Below, one piece after another: positions 36,487 to 48,017 of a DNA stretch of 64,000 bases (position 1 is its first letter; every line of letters begins with the position of its first letter). The DNA is from Jaapia argillacea MUCL 33604 (taxonomy: Eukaryota; Basidiomycota; Agaricomycetes; Jaapiales; Jaapiaceae): contig KL197710.1 in the NCBI GenBank assembly GCA_000697665.1, forward strand, positions 356,078-420,077, in the 5' to 3' direction. Position numbers and translations under genes: made by a program. The notes beneath the pieces are model-generated. The model did not search any database. It was not told the DNA's origin and was given only the letters and a program-made list of their open reading frames with translations.

Positions 36487-37112
36487 TCATGTCGCTTCAA
36501 GGGCTTGTGTGATCATGGCCTAAGTGATCGATGTAGGTGAGTACGACACGGAAACGCAAAGGATAGGTTCGAAATATACTTTGACTTCGGCCATATTGTG
36601 CCCATCGATTTCGTCACCTACTTGCTTGCCGTGCTTGTACAGCTTGAAGGAGGATGACTGTTGTACGAGACCATTAGTGAGCGTTCAGGTCTAACGACGG
36701 AATTTGAGCGATGAAGATTCGGCGACGAAACCGGTTCATGGTGGTAGCGCTGAACCAACCCTTCGGGTGATGTCTCAGCGCACATCACCTCGTCTCCGAG
36801 AGGTTCATGCTCAAACATAAGCTTAGATATGAACTCACGGATCCACTCCCAGTCTCCCAACCCCCACTAAACCATTCAACATTAACACTCCAAAACTCCA
36901 CCTTTTCGTTGGCGAATTCTGTAGCGAGAGCAGCAAAGGCTCCGGGCGTTGGAGAAGAGGAGGGAAGGTTGTAGTGCCAGTGGGTTACGGTTAAAGTTGG
37001 CTGTGCGATCTGTTGGGAAATTGATCAGTTGATGGTGGAGGAGACGGGGATATTGGAAGTTTACAACACGACTGAACTGCTTGGAGTCAGATATCTGTTG
37101 AACTTTGGTCAT
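36487..37112 (-). CDS. Thioredoxin-fold protein without a CxxC active site
   Basis: Four short exons assemble to a thioredoxin-sized protein. ATG at 37112 gives MTKVQQISDSKQFSRV. After an intron comes TLTVTHWHYNLPSSSPTPGA then FAALATEFANEKVEFWSVNV. After a longer intron (~210 bp, edges uncertain) comes SSSFKLYKHGKQVGDEIDGH, and after a 60-bp intron MAEVKAMITQALEAT and the stop. This parallels thioredoxin (VIIDFWATWCGPC, FYKVDVDE, PTF..F.HG..V, VGAN). WCGPC is replaced by a Ser/Pro run and the proline before FKLY is missing, so disulfide exchange by the usual chemistry looks impossible. Intron 2 may hide a further small exon. It could be a non-catalytic homologue or a decaying paralogue. Confidence 0.6.
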
Positions 37113-37770
37113 AATGACGGCTGAGGTAGGTCTCTGAATGGTTAACCGAGCCCTTGAGCACCGATGAGACTTCTCGTGTGCGTAGGAGGATGGGTTCACT
37201 CACTGCCTCTCTTAGCTATTCCGTCGCCATTGTTCAACTCCAGGAGCTATGTATATCAAGCTTGAGACTTCCTGATACATGATCGGTTGGATTGGCAATG
37301 GGGACTGATTGGAGTCCCATTTCCAACACACATGGCCTTAATCCTCATCATTGCATTTGCCTCATCCCCATTGACACATTGAGTCCAATTGCAAGCATTC
37401 AGGAAGCAGACAAGCCGTAAGATCAGATAACAGAGGACGGCAGAGTCAAGGCTCCGAGGGTACCTATCAGAGTTACGGAACTCGTGCCCGATATTCAGCA
37501 GTAGAAAACGCGTGTCGGGCGACGTGCCTGATTCGGAGCCTCCTGAATTCTGACGACAAGTGTGGGGCAACACGCCAAAGTCTTACCACCGTTCAACAAC
37601 GTCCCATATTCCGCAGTTTCTTGCCCTTTCTTTTTCCCTTCAGCTTTGGGCATAGTATCAGCCAGGGCCGTCCCCCCAGTAACCGCGCAGTCAAACCAGC
37701 CGAGGAACCCACGAATTTAAGTCGAACGACCCCTCTTAAGTGCGACGGACATTCACAGCGACAACCCGCC
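37113..37770. other. Divergent promoter region
   Basis: About 660 bp between the thioredoxin-like gene and the LAM gene. The last ~150 bp before 37771 is CT-rich, as in leaders elsewhere in this window. No gene is seen. Confidence 0.5.
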
Positions 37771-40700
37771 ATGGCTCCCAGCTTTCTCTCAAAGTTCGTC
37801 AAGGCGTCTCCGGACAGACGTTCCACAGAGCTTCCCCGTCCAGATTCCTCGTCCACGTCGCTGAACAACCCTGGTCATTCTCGTTCCCAGTCTGTCACCT
37901 CCGACTCATCATTCTTTTCGCCTGGCGACGTTCACGGAGATGACGACGGGCACCCGAATGTGACTGTCATTCCACCTTCACCGGGCAGCATAGATAGGAG
38001 GGACACATTTCACCTCTCAGCAGGCCAGTCACAACCCCAATCGTACTCTGGAGCGGCAACTCCTCAGGCCCATCAACGGTTTATGACAGATACCACAGGC
38101 TCTGTCCGACGCTCAGACCCACACTCCATGACGGACCGCCGAGCAGCCTCAATATCTGTCCAGCCCTCTTCATCCTCATCACGCCCAGGAATGCCATCTT
38201 CGAATTCCCAATCCTCGATCATGTCCGACGACGCGTTACCAACTCCAACACCAGGAACCATCAAAGCGGCTTCTTCAACTGGTAATCTCCGCGCATTCGT
38301 AAACCAAGCAAACGCTACAGCCTCCTCGAACTCACACCTCATCTCACCCTCATCTTCCTCGTCTTCCAATAACAACTCGCGGTCGTCTCCCAAGCCTGGG
38401 AACATCGCTATCCCTCCGTCGTCAACGCGAGGGACGGTTGTGTCGTCTGATAGTGGTGGTTCGTTTATTGCCGGGTTGGGTTTGACTAGGGGTGGTGGTG
38501 AAGAGGAGGAAGGTGTGGCCGGAGAGACTTTGGTTGATAGTCCCACTTCGCTTGGACACGAGAATACCGTCACTCCATCCACATCTTCTAACAACACATT
38601 CGACCCCAACCTCCTCTCACCTCACAAGAAGAAAGAAGGAGACGCAATTTCGATACTCAGTGTATCTACTTCGGGTGGAAAGACGAAAGGCTGGCGCAGG
38701 TCATCGAACCCTACTTCACCAAAGTCGGCTAAGGAACAACAGAAGGAGAAGGAGAAGGAAGAGAAACGGGAGAAGGCTTTACAAGAGAAAAAGGAGAAAG
38801 AGAGGGAGAAGGAACGTAAACGAAAGCCTACTGGTTTAGCCAGCGCTTTGGCAGCTTCGGGTCTAGCAATGGCCAACCCTGGTACCCCAATGTCCGCTCC
38901 ACTCTCCATGCCGCCCTCAGCCTCGTCATTCTCGAATAATTCGACCAATTCGACGAATAATCGGAGACCTACAATGGCGAATCGGTCAAATTCGAGTACG
39001 AGTTTGTTGACGACTGGGACTAATGGGAAGAAGAAGAAGGATAAGAGTAAGACTTTGGGTCCGCCTACTAGTGGTGGTGGTAGGAAAGCATCTGGGAATG
39101 GTTCGAAGAAGGGTCGTGATCGAGCCAAGTCGACCACCTCTGACCCAAGCTCCGCTCGGGGTCGCAAGTCTACGGAAGGACCCAATGGTAACGGCACAGA
39201 CGACGGGTTGTCGGATTCTTCATCTGGTGGTCGTTCCTCACTTCGTCTATCGGATTTACCAGATGGAGACCGGTCTTCTGACGAGTATACGGATAGTGAG
39301 AGCGGGGAAGGAAGTGAGGAGAGTGAGGAGGATGAGAGTGATGATGATGATTTGTTGCTTGGGGAGGAGATTCCTGTTACTGGATTTGCGGTTGCGAGCA
39401 ATAAGAGGAATGCAGATTTTCATGAGTTGTTTGGGAGTATACCGGAAGGGGATTATTTGATCGAGGGTGAGTGTTCAGCTTTTTGCCCTAGCGTGTTTTT
39501 GGTGTTTTGGTGGAGTATATGCGCATGGTTGACTGACTGGTTTGCGTTGTAGACTACGGGTGCGCACTGCAGAGAGAGATCCTCATTCAAGGTCGATTAT
39601 ACATCTCGGAGAACCATATTTGCTTCCACGCGAATATCTTTGGGTGGATCACAGATGTACGTGAGCTTCCTTGCTTGATCTCACTCCAGATCATCTCTGA
39701 CACACCACAATACCCAACAGCTAATAATCCCCACTTACGAAATAACCTCCCTCGAAAAGAAAATGACGGCATTCGTTATTCCCAACGCGATCCAAATCAC
39801 AACACGAACCGCCAAATACACATTCGCATCCTTCCTCTCTCGCGATACCACCTTCGATGTTATATTCAATATATGGAGGTTAGCGCGACCTGATCCTGGT
39901 TCGAGGCTGGCTAGTGGAAGGCCTAGTTTGGAGGGGAGTGTGAGGAGTGGTGCGGGGAGTAAGGAGAAGGTTGTCGTGGAGAAGGGTGACGTGAAGGCGA
40001 ATGGGGAGAAAGGGAAGGAGGCGGGTGAGGCAGCTGTTGGAGTGAAGAGGAGGAAGGCAACGCAGTGTGCTTGTGGGAAGGAAGGGAAGCACTTTTCGGA
40101 GACTGCTATGGATGTGGTATTACCTGGTACTCCGGAGAAGATTTATAATCTGATGTTTGCGAGTGGGTTCATCAAGGAGTTCATGATTGGGGAGCAGAAA
40201 TTGATCGGTATGTCTCCCTTCCTCTTCGTTCCACTCTTTTATCATCGCTCACTATGTATGCGTTCCTATTCTAGACCTCCAAATATCCGATTGGACACCA
40301 ATCCCTGACAGCCCAGCCTGTCTCGCTCGCAACATGTCCTACATCAAACCTCTATATGCTACCCTCGGTCCTAAACAAACGAAATGCGAGTTGAGAGACG
40401 AGACGGTGCATTGTGATTTTGATGATTATGTGGTGACGTTGACCACTACACGGACTCCGGACGTTCCGAGTGGAAATGTGTTTTCGGTGAAGACGCGAAC
40501 GTGTTTGACTTGGGCGAGTGCGGTTAGTACGAGGGTGCTTGTTACGAGCCAGGTGGAGTGGACTGGGAGGAGTTTTATTCGAGGTAATGTTGGTCCTATA
40601 TGGGTTTTAGTGGAAGCTGACGGCCTTTTTGACATGTAGGCATCATCGAGAAGTCGTGTTTAGATGGACAGAGGACGTACCATGCGGACTTGGACCGAGC

Positions 40701-41343
40701 CATGCGGGTGTATATTGCGGAACACCAATCGGAGTTTATTCCTCAAGGAGTCGATGCTGTAGCAGCAGTAGCCGAAGCCGAAGAAGAGGTACTGAAAGCT
40801 ATCGAATCGCCTACTTCACCCATTTCCACACCTCCCATCCCTCTTTCCGAAGCCGAAGCCCGCAAAGAACGCGAGCACGAGCGAAATCAGCGAAGTCTTC
40901 AATGGGCGTTGGATACATTCGAAGGCGCCTACAACGTTGGCAAACAATCTGCTACTGTCGCTTTGGAACTCGTCACAGACGCTTGGGACCAATCGTCCAC
41001 CACCACCATTCTTTATTTCGTTATTGCTGGGTTGGTTATTTCTAATATATGGACTTTGGTTATGGTTGGGAATAGGGAGGAGGTTGGGAGGAGGAAAGAG
41101 GCGAAGAGGATGGAGGAGAAGGAGAAGTGGATCCAAGGGGTTGTTACTACGCTTTGGGAGGAGTTGGCGGCACAGAGGAATCCGGCTGGGTTCCCTGTTC
41201 CGCCCGTACCAGTGTTGAATGGGATTGGGGGGAGAGGGATTGGTGGGGATTGGAAGGATGAGCTTGGGGAAATTTATCGGGCGTTGGATGCTGTGGAGTT
41301 AAGGGTGAAGAATCTCAGGGAGAGTCTGAAGGACCTGGATTAA
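37771..41343 (+). CDS. GRAM-VASt (LAM/Ysp2/GRAMD1-type) sterol transfer protein
   Basis: An ER-anchored lipid transfer protein expected at membrane contact sites, moving sterol between plasma membrane and ER. ATG at 37771 (MAPSFLSKFVKASPDRRS) opens a ~540-residue Ser-rich disordered region with a Lys/Glu helix and a Lys-rich patch. A GRAM/PH-like domain follows (NADFHELFGSIPEGDYLIED; GRLYISENHICFHANIFGWI). Then comes a StARkin VASt domain, from KHFSETAMDVVLPGTPEKIY through DWTPIPDSPACLARNMSYIK and HCDFDDYVVTLTTTRTPDVP to SFIRGIIEKSCLDGQRTYHA. Near the C-terminus is one transmembrane helix (TILYFVIAGLVISNIWTLVM), then a short Lys/Glu coiled coil. The layout matches yeast Lam proteins and human GRAMD1. 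Four introns lie in the 3' half. Confidence 0.93.
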
Positions 41344-41769
41344 GACATTTTGGTTTGGTGACTTGGGTTATTGGCTTTATCTATCTCACTCTCTGTTGAT
41401 CATTGGCCGGTGGCCCCTTGCAATCAGAGAATTTGCATGGATGCCAGGTGCTTAACTCTCGTTACGAGCCGCCAGCATTGACTTCCGTGACTGCGTGACG
41501 GAAATCAGCTGACGCGCCGTCACCGTACGCGCCTTGAGCTTGAGTTCCAACTGGCAACTATTCACTAGCACACCCCCTCAGGCTGCAGTTCACAAAGGAC
41601 GCCGAATAAACGCGTATTACTCTACCATTGGAGTCTCAGATGACGAGATTCGTGGCAAATGGGGATCCAGGTATGCCCAACTCGTTTCGATGACTTAGCA
41701 TTGGACTGACCGAATTCCCTGGAAAGCGATCCGCCAAATCAGCGTGTAATGGCCCCGTTGGGACCTGGC
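41344..41769. other. Intergenic region
   Basis: About 430 bp of 3' flank of the LAM gene, followed by the uncertain left edge of a gene relic. Nothing else is recognised. Confidence 0.4.
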
Positions 41770-42682
41770 TGGACGAGTCATTGAAATCCAACGAGGCCAT
41801 CGATGAGGTGTTACTCATCCTTCTTGCTCCATTCCACGGCGTGCTATGGAAAAGTCAAGGCTCCTTTGATACTGGTCTGTTGACGGCACGCGGCCGACGT
41901 ATCCTGGAACCCGCGACTGTTGCCTTGCATTGTGCTATCTCTGCCTGCCCGGATTATAGCGAAGCCTTTGGGCCTTGTTGTGCTGAGGGATGGCCATTTG
42001 TATGGCCTTGGCTCGTCTTCCACGCGGAAAGTTTTCTGTTCCAGTCTGACCATCGACGAACTCAAATCGGACGATAACCAGAGGGCAGTCTTTCTGGATA
42101 TAATTCTTCAGGTAGTCACTGTGTATGCTTCAGGTGTCGCCCTCTGATGCATCCCATCGTCAAAATCGTCAACTCCACGAGTCATTGGCACCTTTTGTGA
42201 ATTATGTCTGTAAATTCAACTCCGTTGATGACGGAGATGCTGAAGCTTGGAGACGCCCAGGGGGTGCCCTCCACGCCCCTCCAGCTTTGGATTCGGAGAC
42301 AGTGCGTGGAGCTCTCCATGTATTTCCACTTTTGCTTCATTTAACATCGGCCCATGCTAATTTCGGCTTCCAGCTCGTCACCCCAGATTCCCTGGCTGTA
42401 TTGCAACTGCCGAAAGTTCCCAGTCTCGGTACTTCTCCGCCCCATAACTTTTTTCCAATGCTGCAAACCCCATTTCTGGGACAGATCCGACGAGAGAGGG
42501 CTTCCTCGAAGACTATGTTACTGCGGTCGCCGCTCTGCTCCCTAGCGGGAATGTGGCTCGTGGGTTACGCGGAGTCCTTGGGACGCTGATCCTATATGAC
42601 GATTATCACCTTCCCAGGTACAACTCCGGCAAGATCGAGGATGATATCGACTACTACAGCGAAGACGATGAATTCGGACGGT
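41770..42682 (+). pseudogene. Relic of a MYND-associated protein gene
   Basis: One frame reads SNEAIDEVLLILLAPFHGVL and continues to AEGWPFVWPWLVFHAE. A second frame goes on AVFLDIILQVVTVYASG, a third has LHESLAPFVNYVCKFNSVDD, and the end reads FLEDYVTAVAALLPSG and then YYSEDDEFGR before a stop at about 42682. The EGW-x-(F/Y)-VWPW-x-x-F-x-AE block and the following I-x-x-V-x-x-Y-x-S match the MYND gene at 50.2-52.2 kb. No MYND finger is visible. The frame changes (near 42040 and 42125) are not all explained by good introns, so I call it a decayed family member; a poorly spliced real gene is the alternative. Confidence 0.45.
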
Positions 42683-43487
42683 GATAAATCTGGTGACGAA
42701 ATATCGGTGAGTCTTCTCAAATTTGACTGTGGGGGGTACCTACCTTGTTGCACTTAATCTAGATACGAACATGGGTTCATCTGGGGACTTGGTTCTGAGC
42801 AGCTCGGCAATCAATGGGTCATCAGCCTCTGACCGGCGTTCGTGTTTTCTTTGGTCTGTGTCTAAGCTTTCAATTGACAAATCCCATCTGAAGTAAGACT
42901 CCCAGATGGCTCCCTTTTCGTTAGTGATTTCGATGCGCCTCTCCGATCGTCCATGCTATCCATCTAACCCTTGAACCTTGAGGTTCGGAGCGAATAGCCT
43001 GCGGAGATTTATTCTCAACGGATTGGTACTGTGCATGTCACCAGTGGAGGGACGCTCCAACTCCCTCTGTTTAGCCATGGTATTCGGCACCCGACAGCTG
43101 CCCGACAGATGTCGTACCCTGAGCTGGGGTGCACGAACCCTTGTTCATTGGGAAATCTGTCACGGGGCTTGGTGCCCTCGGACCATGACTAGCGTCAGAT
43201 TTCATTCACGAACGTTTATTCTAAGTACAGCCTCCGCCAGCACATCACATCCGAGCTTGCGACCGAGCTTTGACCCATGGCCAAGTGTCGGATTTGGGAC
43301 GAGCTGATGAAGATCTGGGATGATCTCTGTCATCGATACACGTGACTGAATGACATGATTGTGATCGGTGAGCAATCGCGGTGCAATCGCCCTCTATAAG
43401 AACAGCAGCATCCCTCCTCTTCCTCCTCCATCTGTATCCCTTTCCAACTCTCACTACAACCGCAGACCTACGACTCATTCAACTAAT
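42683..43487. other. Intergenic region and thioredoxin promoter
   Basis: About 800 bp without a supported gene. The right end holds the thioredoxin promoter with a TATA-like element and a CT-rich leader. Confidence 0.5.
43395..43400 (+). promoter_or_regulatory. Candidate TATA box of thioredoxin
   Basis: TATAAG lies 93 bp upstream of the start codon at 43488 and is followed by a CT-rich leader, a common fungal promoter layout. Confidence 0.5.
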
Positions 43488-43973
43488 ATGACCGTCACAG
43501 CCATCAACAGCCTTGATGAGTTCCATAAAATCGTGCGTACTCAGTAAAATCAGTGTCATCTCTACGGTGCATTAACTTTTTGTTGCCATCTTGGACAGAT
43601 CAATGGGGATAAGCCCGTCATCATCGATTTCTGGGCAACGTGGTGTGGGCCATGCCGAACCATCTCCCCAATCTTTGAGAAATTCTCCACCGTCTTCCCC
43701 CAAATTGACTTCTATAAAGTCGATGTCGACGAGCAGTCCGCTATATCCGAAGAGGTTGGCATCCGAGCTGTAAGATTTTACTGATCTCGATGGGTGACGC
43801 CAGCTCACGAAGTCGATTTCAGATGCCCACTTTCGCCGCTTTCAGGCATGGCAACAAGGTCAAAGATGTCGTTGGAGCCAACCCTCCAGCTCTCGAGGTA
43901 CGGTTTTTCTTCTAGTCGGGTGCTTTGCTCTTACCTGCTCTCCTTCTAGTCATTGATCCAGAGCCTGGTCTAA
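43488..43973 (+). CDS. Thioredoxin
   Basis: A small redox protein that reduces disulfides in targets such as ribonucleotide reductase and peroxiredoxins, recycled by thioredoxin reductase. Start MTVTAINSLDEFHKI; the four exons join to KPVIIDFWATWCGPCRTISP, FPQIDFYKVDVDEQS, EEVGIRAMPTFAAFRHGNKV and VVGANPPALESLIQSLV. The WCGPC active site and the cis-proline (MPTF) are intact. No targeting signal is seen, so it is probably cytosolic. Length is about 108 residues, standard for the family. The last exon encodes only SLIQSLV and the stop. Confidence 0.95.
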
Positions 43974-45257
43974 TTGGTCACGTCCCATCTAGCGAGTGAA
44001 GCGATGGTCATTCTGTCAATCTTTCCTTCTACAATGTCGCAGAGAAGTTTAAATTGTGTAAAACCGTGTACGATTGATGTCCAATGCTGTGTCTTGTTGT
44101 GTGCACCCTACCATTGACCTAAAGTCAAGTTTTACGAATTGTCTGCAAACACATTTTCTCTCGTGAATGTTGTGCCAGATTTATTTGGCCATGGGTTGTG
44201 CGCCGTCCCAGAAGATTGCATAAGTTGTGGCTCGTCGACATCAGCTCGTGAGCGTATGTCTCGGTCTGCAAAGCCTTGGTACTCAGTCGCTCCTCTTTTT
44301 CGTTTGTCTTGAGTTCCCATTTTCACCCTGTCCGCACCGACCCCGCAAGTGTGGCTACTCGCTGTCTGCCTCGACGACCTCTACGCGGGCAGAGGAATTA
44401 TCGAAGGCGACGACTGCATTCGGATCGCCTTGCAGGCACAGTTGAATGCCCGTGTGTGGGCCTCAGTGTGCGAGATTGGATCAATGATGAGGAGGTTTTC
44501 CTCACCGCACGTGCACCTCTGCTCCAGGAGACATTGTTCAAGTATCTAATGTTTAGTTGTGTACTCCCTGCTGGTGCAAGGGTGATCGAGAAAATTCGGC
44601 CCTCGGTTTGGGGGAATTGTTGGAGATGGACGATACCCACTCCATAGCCTGGCAAACGGAAGATGTGTGCGGCCGAGACAGCTTTGCCTCGATGCTACAT
44701 TCTCCTCGTCGCTTCTCCCTCTCCTTGTGCGCGCACTGGCAAGTTCTAGTCTTGGGACCTTAGTAATACCCCTCCTCCACCACTGTCACGATGTTACATT
44801 GTCAAATCTGCCATCCAAAGTCTTGCCGGCGCCTCATTCTCACCACCTCTTTTGCTTATCTTGTCTTTCCCTTAGGCCCTACATCCATATCCAACATTTA
44901 ATTTCAATAACGTCCATGACACATAATATGCAGGGTGCTACGTGATACTGGATATCTGGAAGCTATCCACCTGACCATCATACCCTCTGTCGATCGATGG
45001 CGTTGTCAAACTTCGCCACGACGAATCATCGAGCTATTATTCTCCTCTCCCATAGATTTGGGTCAGCCTTGTCGATATTTCAAAGAAGAGTTGCTCGAGA
45101 AGTCTCTTATCTCAAGTTATCGCCACGGACTTCTTCCATCTGTATCGGTTATAACGAGTGATATGCCTGAGATTATACGGGCGCTACGACTCCCTGGCTG
45201 GCGCCTCTCGAGATCTCTAGATTACTTTCTAAACGCCTCTCCTAACATAGCTTTATC
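43974..45257. other. Intergenic region
   Basis: About 1.3 kb. Several open frames under 131 codons occur, but none resembles a family or continues through plausible introns. It holds the promoter of the downstream oxygenase. Confidence 0.45.
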
Positions 45258-47003
45258 ATGGCGTTTCGCCCTCTATCTCATCGTTGGCTGTGTTGGTCGT
45301 TCGTCCCGAGGAAAGATGTCCCTTTGATGGCGGCATCTCGGAGGGTCTCAACGCTTCGTTGTCCCTCAACGAAATCGGTGGCACGAACTGGACTAATACC
45401 AGCTCGTCGGCAATTCGCAACCTTGCCTGGCGCCCCACTTCCTCACGTTACCCGACATATTCCCCCTGCTCCAACGACAGAGAACCGTATGCCTCACAGT
45501 TCCTTGGTTGCGAAGAACTCCTCCTGATGAGTCGTCACCTTTCAGTGGATTATGCAGATTTAGCCATCATCGACTTGAGCAAGAGTCGGACCTTGCAGGG
45601 AAGGATCGACCTCGCCCATGAAGTCCGAGATGCAATCAGCAAACAAGGATTTTTTTATGCAATCAATCATGGTTATTCACCTGAGCAGGTACGCACTTCT
45701 TTGACGAAGAAATCATTGATGCATAGACGAACTTCTTTCAAGACTCGACGTATCTTCGATGTCGCAGATGTTCCATTCTCACTTGTGAGCCCAGAGGAGA
45801 AGATGGACTATGTAGGAAATGGTGATTCAGGAGCTTATCAGGGATACAAGCTGCGTCAATACTGGGTATGTTCTTGCAATGTCGAATGCTCCTTTGATCG
45901 AAACTTCTGTCTATGTAGCATCTTGATGCGGGAGTCCACGACCAAGTCGAACACTACTCCGGTGCGTGCTGTGTGCCCTCCTCGCCTGTTTTCCTGATTC
46001 AATTTCCGTTCGTTAGCCAATTTCGATATCTTTAAGAGACCACACCCACGTCCTTTACACCCTTTCCTCCCAGAGCTTGAAGCCTTCGCCAAGCACAACC
46101 ATCTGAACGTTCTCCATCCAATCCTAAGGTTAGCATATTCGTTGTAATTTGACCTTCGCCAAGTGACATTATCCCTCGTCTCGTAGAATTTTGGCTCTGG
46201 GGCTCGACATTCCAGAGGAAACCTTTGTGAAGTTACACGGATTTCAGTCAGTTGGAGAGACGTCAGGTAGGGCGAACCCCGTCTGGAACATTTTCGTGCG
46301 CTGAGACCGTGTGTTTTGTAGTCAGGTTTATGAAATAGTGAGGGCACTCCGTCCAGCTTTACTCGCACATACTGACGGTAGTGTCTAGCTACCCTCGGTC
46401 CGAGGAAGAGGAGGATCAGACAAAGAATGTCTGGCTGAAGGGTCATACAGGTCCGGGACTCTTGTGCCGACATCCATTAATTCGACTCACTTCGTCCCTG
46501 TAGACATTGGAAGTCTTACGATTCTCTGGAGTCAACCCATCTCAGCTCTCCAAATCATGTCACCCAATGGACAATGGCAATGGATACGACATATTCCCAA
46601 CGCCCTTGTCTGTACTTCTCTGTCTCCTTCATTCGGCGTATTAACTGGTCAACTCATCCTACTTCAGGTCATAAATGCTGGCGACGTGCTCGAGTTCCTT
46701 TCAGGCGGGTTCTACAAAGCTACTATCCACCGAGTTGTCCAACCTCCCGTTGACCAACGAGGGTATACTCGACTCGGCGCCTACTATTTCTGCATGCCAG
46801 ATGACAATGTCAAGGTGTCTGCTCGCGTTCCTGAGAACCCGCTCTTGAAGAGTCTGGGTTTCAGCTCGGAGAGGGCCCCCACCATGGCTGAGTGGAGGAA
46901 GGGTCGAACCACCGCGTACGGGAGGACACAGTTAACACCCGGTAGGGAGAAGGGTGTGGAAGAGGAAGTGATTGAAGGTGTCACTGTCAAGCACTACAAC
47001 TGA
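45258..47003 (+). CDS. 2-oxoglutarate/Fe(II)-dependent oxygenase (isopenicillin N synthase-like)
   Basis: Member of the DIOX_N/2OG-FeII_Oxy superfamily that uses 2-oxoglutarate, Fe(II) and O2 to oxidise small molecules. The start at 45258 gives MAFRPLSHRWLCWSFVPRKD and then a basic, Ser/Arg-rich region of about 85 residues. A 60-bp intron (C|GTATGC...TTTCAG|TG) joins PAPTTEN to LDYADLAIIDLSKSRTLQGR. Then come QGFFYAINHGYSPEQ, VSPEEKMDYVGNGDSGAYQG, and the iron triad as HTD in WLKGHTDIGSLTILW and the distal His in YKATIHRVVQPP. The 2OG arginine is in YTRLGAYYF. There are about nine introns. The N-extension could target mitochondria. Substrate unknown. Confidence 0.88.
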
Positions 47004-47189
47004 ACTGAGGCTGGGTGAGTGTCATTTTGGGCGAGTCGATTGTGCGAACACTGACCGTAGTGTTCCAGTCGGACGGGGTACTTGAACCTGACGCGTGTCC
47101 GAGATGAGAAGTCAAAGGATATGTATGAGATATGTATGAACATGAAGATAGTTTGGGCATTCAAGGGTCTTTGTCAAGGTAAAATTATA

Positions 47190-47780
47190 CAACCACAGTC
47201 ACGTTCGTAGATCCCTGTCTGCTTCATAGCTCCTCGTCCAGCGAATCCCACAGTCAGGGGTTTTGCGGCATAAGTCAACTGACGATACCCGCTGTGGTAA
47301 GAAGGACGAGTGGCACCGCTCGTTTGTCGAAGTGAAGGATGTCGCAAAGAAGACAACGCGATCTAAATCACCTGCTGGGCCTCTCCCAATACACTCGAAG
47401 GTTTCCCCGAAAATTCTCACTACCATCACTCGGACCGTTGACGATAAATTGCCGACAGTCCGGCCAACGCCTAGGTCATCGTCCATCCGGGACATCCAAC
47501 GCATCGTCACAGTCAAAATATACGAGAAGGGATGTGTGGCGAGGGGGAAGTCCTGAGTATAATCCAAGACCTCTATCCAGTATCCGACCCGTCGTCGAAA
47601 CGAGGTTTCCGACAGAGCGTCCAGGGCCAGTCAGAGCTAAAGCAGTGCTGTTGGTGTCCGTTTCGAAAGGATTAATAGGTGGAATCAAGGTCGTCCAGAG
47701 CAGTCGAAAGGTCATCAAACTCGGGATAGACCCGAATCAAAGAGGACGGCGTCGTGGATGAGAAGCGAAGCAAACGGCAC
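47190..47780 (-). pseudogene. Relic of the PGxGRT-repeat family
   Basis: Read on the minus strand, three frames line up in order with the N-terminal half of the gene at 62.2 kb. YPEFDDLSTALDDLDSTY matches its SLNPDDLQALLDAVETTDDS. NSTALALTGPGRSVGNLVST then TGRILDRGLGLY matches repeat 1. DDLGVGRTVGNLSST, followed by ECIGRGPAGDLDRVVFF, matches repeat 2 and its GGGPSSTMDRTLVVV continuation. A stop follows STY and the frame changes between the repeats, so this copy looks broken. It lies between the oxygenase and Dsk2. No function is known to me. Confidence 0.55.
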
Positions 47781-48017
47781 CTTTGTGGATGCTGCGCTCT
47801 GAGGAACCACTGAGATCGCATAATCACATTGAGATCCATCAAAGCTGGTGAAAGGGCCGGTGTTTATGCACAGTTCATAGGACCAGCAGTCCACAGGTCC
47901 ACAGAAACACCAGGGCATTGCGGAAGAAATGCATGTATTGATAATTGAACGCTGAACAGCCAAGTCCAATTCCCGCCACCCGTGTAAGCGCAGTATCTAT
48001 CCTCCCTTCCCTCCACC

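Noticed and set aside
42978-43307. 109-codon plus-strand frame upstream of thioredoxin
   Set aside because: No family match and no supporting splice sites; treated as promoter-side intergenic DNA.
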